Source: Acidimicrobiales bacterium | GTDB taxonomy: Bacteria; Actinomycetota; Acidimicrobiia; Acidimicrobiales; CADCSY01 | NCBI GenBank assembly: GCA_030447125.1 | Contig: JAUJLZ010000003.1 | Span: 1 to 32,006 of the forward strand | Length of the DNA stretch: 32,006 bases | Direction of reading: 5' to 3' | Shown here: positions 30,334 to 32,006 of the stretch, in pieces | Numbering within the stretch: the first letter of the stretch is position 1 | Layout of the letters: each line of letters opens with the position of its first letter | Program-made: the position numbers and the translations under genes | The notes under the pieces: generated by a model | Seen by the model: the letters and a program-made list of their open reading frames with translations, nothing else | What the model was told of the DNA's origin: nothing | The model's database searches: none

Positions 30334-31245
30334 ATGCCTCCCCGACGCGTCCTTCTGGCGCTCCTCGCCGTCATGTCCGTCCTGGCCGTGGCCACGCCAG
30401 CCCGGGCCGGGCTGCTCGACAGCCTCCTCGGCCCCCCGACCACCAGCGAAGGTGCCGACACCGGCGGTTCCGACTGGACCCTCGGCGGTCGGCCCTGCAA
30501 CCTCATCGAGGTCCCTGCCGTCGGTGCACTGCCCGCCGCTGCGCCCTTCGGCGTCGGTTCCTGCCCCGGTGTTCGGCCCGGCTCGCTGGTCGAGACCGAG
30601 GGTGGCGCCTGCACCTTGAACTTCATGTTCACCGACCCTGCCGGCGACCGCTACATGGGAACAGCCGGTCACTGCATCCTCGCCACCTCACCCCTCGGCC
30701 AACAGGACAACGGCGAGGTCACGTTCGAGGCTGGCGACGGACCTGTGGCCAGCGACGCCGCGGGCAACCGCATCGGCGAGTTCGTCTATGCCATCCAACA
30801 GGATCCGAAGGACTTCGCCCTCATCCGCCTCGACGACGGCGTCGAAGCCAGCCCGCAGGTGTGCCAGTTCGGGGGACCCACGGGCATCAACGACGAACGA
30901 CCCGGCCTGCTCGAGCCCACCGTGCTCTCCAACTACGGCAATCCCCTCGGGCTGGGCAGCGGGGTGACGGCCAAGAGCTTCGTGGCGCTCGGCATGCCCG
31001 ATTCCGACCACGTCTTCGCCACCGGCCTGGTCCTTCCCGGCGACAGCGGCGGCCCCGTCCTCGACGAAGAGGGCCGAGCGGTGGGCGTCGTGGTCACCAC
31101 CGGCCTGCAGTTGGGTGACAGCTTGATCTCGGGTGACGGCCTCGACGTCGGCCTGGTGGGCATCACCCGCCTGGTCCCCCAGCTGGAGCGGGCCGAAGAG
31201 GCCCTCGGCACCGACTTCGAGCTGGTGGAGGCCCCCCAGCTGTAA
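30334..31245 (+). CDS. Secreted trypsin-like (S1 family) serine protease
   Basis: 303 residues with a classical signal peptide (PRRVLLALLAVMSVLAVATP, then an ARA cleavage site). The catalytic triad is readable: His113 in GTAGHC, Asp160 in DFALIRLDDG and Ser238 in LPGDSGGPV. Several Cys (GRPCN, GSCPG, GACTL, GHC, QVCQF) suggest disulfides, including one flanking the catalytic His. Length and spacing suit a chymotrypsin-fold domain with a short N-terminal extension and an acidic C-terminal tail. The ATG at 30334 was chosen because the upstream in-frame extension lacks a signal peptide. It is transcribed against both neighbours and sits between ruvB and yajC. It probably acts outside the cell; its targets are unknown. 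Confidence 0.88.
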   Translation: MPPRRVLLALLAVMSVLAVATPARAGLLDSLLGPPTTSEGADTGGSDWTLGGRPCNLIEVPAVGALPAAAPFGVGSCPGVRPGSLVETEGGACTLNFMFTDPAGDRYMGTAGHCILATSPLGQQDNGEVTFEAGDGPVASDAAGNRIGEFVYAIQQDPKDFALIRLDDGVEASPQVCQFGGPTGINDERPGLLEPTVLSNYGNPLGLGSGVTAKSFVALGMPDSDHVFATGLVLPGDSGGPVLDEEGRAVGVVVTTGLQLGDSLISGDGLDVGLVGITRLVPQLERAEEALGTDFELVEAPQL

Positions 31246-31250
31246 CAACA

Positions 31251-31344
31251 GGCTCGCTTCGCTCGCCGGAAGGGCGAGGGTCGCCTTCGGCGACTCATCT
31301 CCGTTCCGACGGGCCGAGCTCGCTTCCGCTCGCCGGCCCGTCGG
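31251..31344. repeat. Palindromic intergenic repeat, copy 2
   Basis: This 94-bp element fills the gap between the protease stop and the convergent ruvB stop and ends exactly where the ruvB stop begins. It aligns over its full length with 2633-2723. Internal structures are GTCGCC-TTC-GGCGAC (perfect) and a terminal perfect 10-bp stem, CCGACGGGCC (31306-31315) with GGCCCGTCGG (31335-31344), enclosing GAGC/GCTC. The stem differs from copy 1 by paired changes. The element is well placed to terminate both genes. Confidence 0.8.
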
Positions 31345-32006
31345 TCAGTCGAACAGCCCCGGGGTCGTCTCCGGACCCCGGGGAGGATCCAGGCCCAGGC
31401 GCTTCCAGGCTGCGGGCGTGGCCACCCTTCCCCGGGGCGTGCGCATGAGCAGGCCCTGGCGGATGAGGAACGGCTCGTAGACGTCCTCCACGGTCTCGGT
31501 CGGCTCGCTCACGCTGATGGCCAACGTCGACAGGCCCACCGGGCCACCGCCGAAGCGCTCGCACAAGGCGGCGAGGAGGGACCGGTCGACCTTGTCGAGA
31601 CCGAGGTCGTCGACGCCGAAGGCGGCCAGGCCGTCGCGAGCCGAGGCGGCGTCGACCGTGCCGGTGCCCCGGACCTCGGCGAAGTCACGCACCCGGCGCA
31701 GCAAGCGGTTGGCGATGCGGGGCGTCCCCCGGGCCCGTCCCGAGATCTCGGCGGCGCCGTCGGCGGTGGTGGGAACCCCGAGGATGCCCGCCGTGCGCAC
31801 CACGATGGTCTCCAGATCCGACGGTGGGTAGTGGTCGAGTCGCTCCACCAGCCCGAAGCGGTCGCGTAGCGGCCCGGTGATGAGGCCCGTGCGGGTGGTG
31901 GCCCCGACCAGGGTGAAACGAGGCAGGTCGAGGCGGATGGAGCGGGCCGACGGGCCCTGGCCCAGCACGATGTCGAGCTGGAAGTCCTCCATGGCCGGGT
32001 AGAGGA
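31345..32006 (-). CDS. ruvB: Holliday junction branch-migration ATPase RuvB, C-terminal part
   Basis: The last 219 codons of ruvB; the 5' part lies beyond the window edge. [20 protein letters not shown] and [20 protein letters not shown] (with the sensor 1 region) are typical of RuvB just after Walker B. The arginine finger region GPLRDRFG and sensor 2 [19 protein letters not shown] follow. The winged-helix domain ends [20 protein letters not shown], then W and R residues. RuvB drives RuvA-bound Holliday junctions during recombination and repair. No truncation is seen within the visible part. The stop lies directly against the palindromic repeat. Confidence 0.96.
   Translation of the reverse strand, partial: LYPAMEDFQLDIVLGQGPSARSIRLDLPRFTLVGATTRTGLITGPLRDRFGLVERLDHYPPSDLETIVVRTAGILGVPTTADGAAEISGRARGTPRIANRLLRRVRDFAEVRGTGTVDAASARDGLAAFGVDDLGLDKVDRSLLAALCERFGGGPVGLSTLAISVSEPTETVEDVYEPFLIRQGLLMRTPRGRVATPAAWKRLGLDPPRGPETTPGLFD

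Noticed and set aside
1..32006. CRISPR arrays, tRNA/rRNA genes, insertion sequences, phage genes
   Set aside because: Looked for regular spaced repeats, cloverleaf-like segments, transposase or integrase motifs; none seen.

Overview
This is a high-GC (about 70% by eye) bacterial chromosome segment, most likely from an actinobacterium. Third codon positions are almost always G or C. Many starts are GTG, and one probable start is TTG. Several genes have TANNNT boxes 7-10 nt before the start codon, which suggests leaderless transcripts. LuxR/NarL-type signalling genes are numerous. A yajC-secD-secF set lies near ruvB. Lineage (possibly Acidimicrobiia) is an inference; no rRNA or tRNA is present to settle it.

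Layout. 1-216: start of an osmoprotectant ABC binding protein (minus, runs off the edge). 262-3808: a PAP2-like/protein-kinase fusion, a lipoprotein and a YbhN-type flippase-like membrane protein, with palindromic intergenic repeats inside and between them. 3889-6474: a type II NADH dehydrogenase overlapping a glycosyltransferase that carries a one-base frameshift. 6516-12949: two paralogous lipoproteins with a predicted cupredoxin domain, each preceded by a similar upstream DNA element. The first is followed by a receiver/adenylyl-cyclase fusion. The second diverges from a large ATP-binding LuxR (LAL) regulator, with a 16-bp palindrome between them. 12961-16875: a MacB-like ABC ATPase, an FtsX-type permease and a truncated permease remnant. 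16881-22307: two paralogous NarL-type membrane histidine kinases whose 3' ends overlap tail to tail, plus two response regulators. 22336-24020: a possible small membrane protein and a flavin disulfide-oxidoreductase homologue. 24042-27132: a molybdate operon (HTH-TOBE regulator, modA, modB, modC) with overlapping or adjacent genes. 27207-30189: yajC-secD-secF. 30334-31245: a secreted serine protease in the opposite orientation. 31345-32006: the 3' part of ruvB.

How the parts may work together. Housekeeping modules (NDH-2, Sec accessory complex, RuvB, molybdate uptake) flank an accessory region at 6.5-22.3 kb. That region is rich in signalling proteins and holds two exported, probably metal-binding lipoproteins. 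The paired lipoproteins, their shared upstream element, the LAL regulator with a PimM-like palindrome and the receiver-cyclase fusion are the best candidates for an undescribed envelope-to-cytoplasm signalling system. That linkage is inferred from synteny and motifs only. No CRISPR array, tRNA, rRNA, IS element or phage gene was seen.
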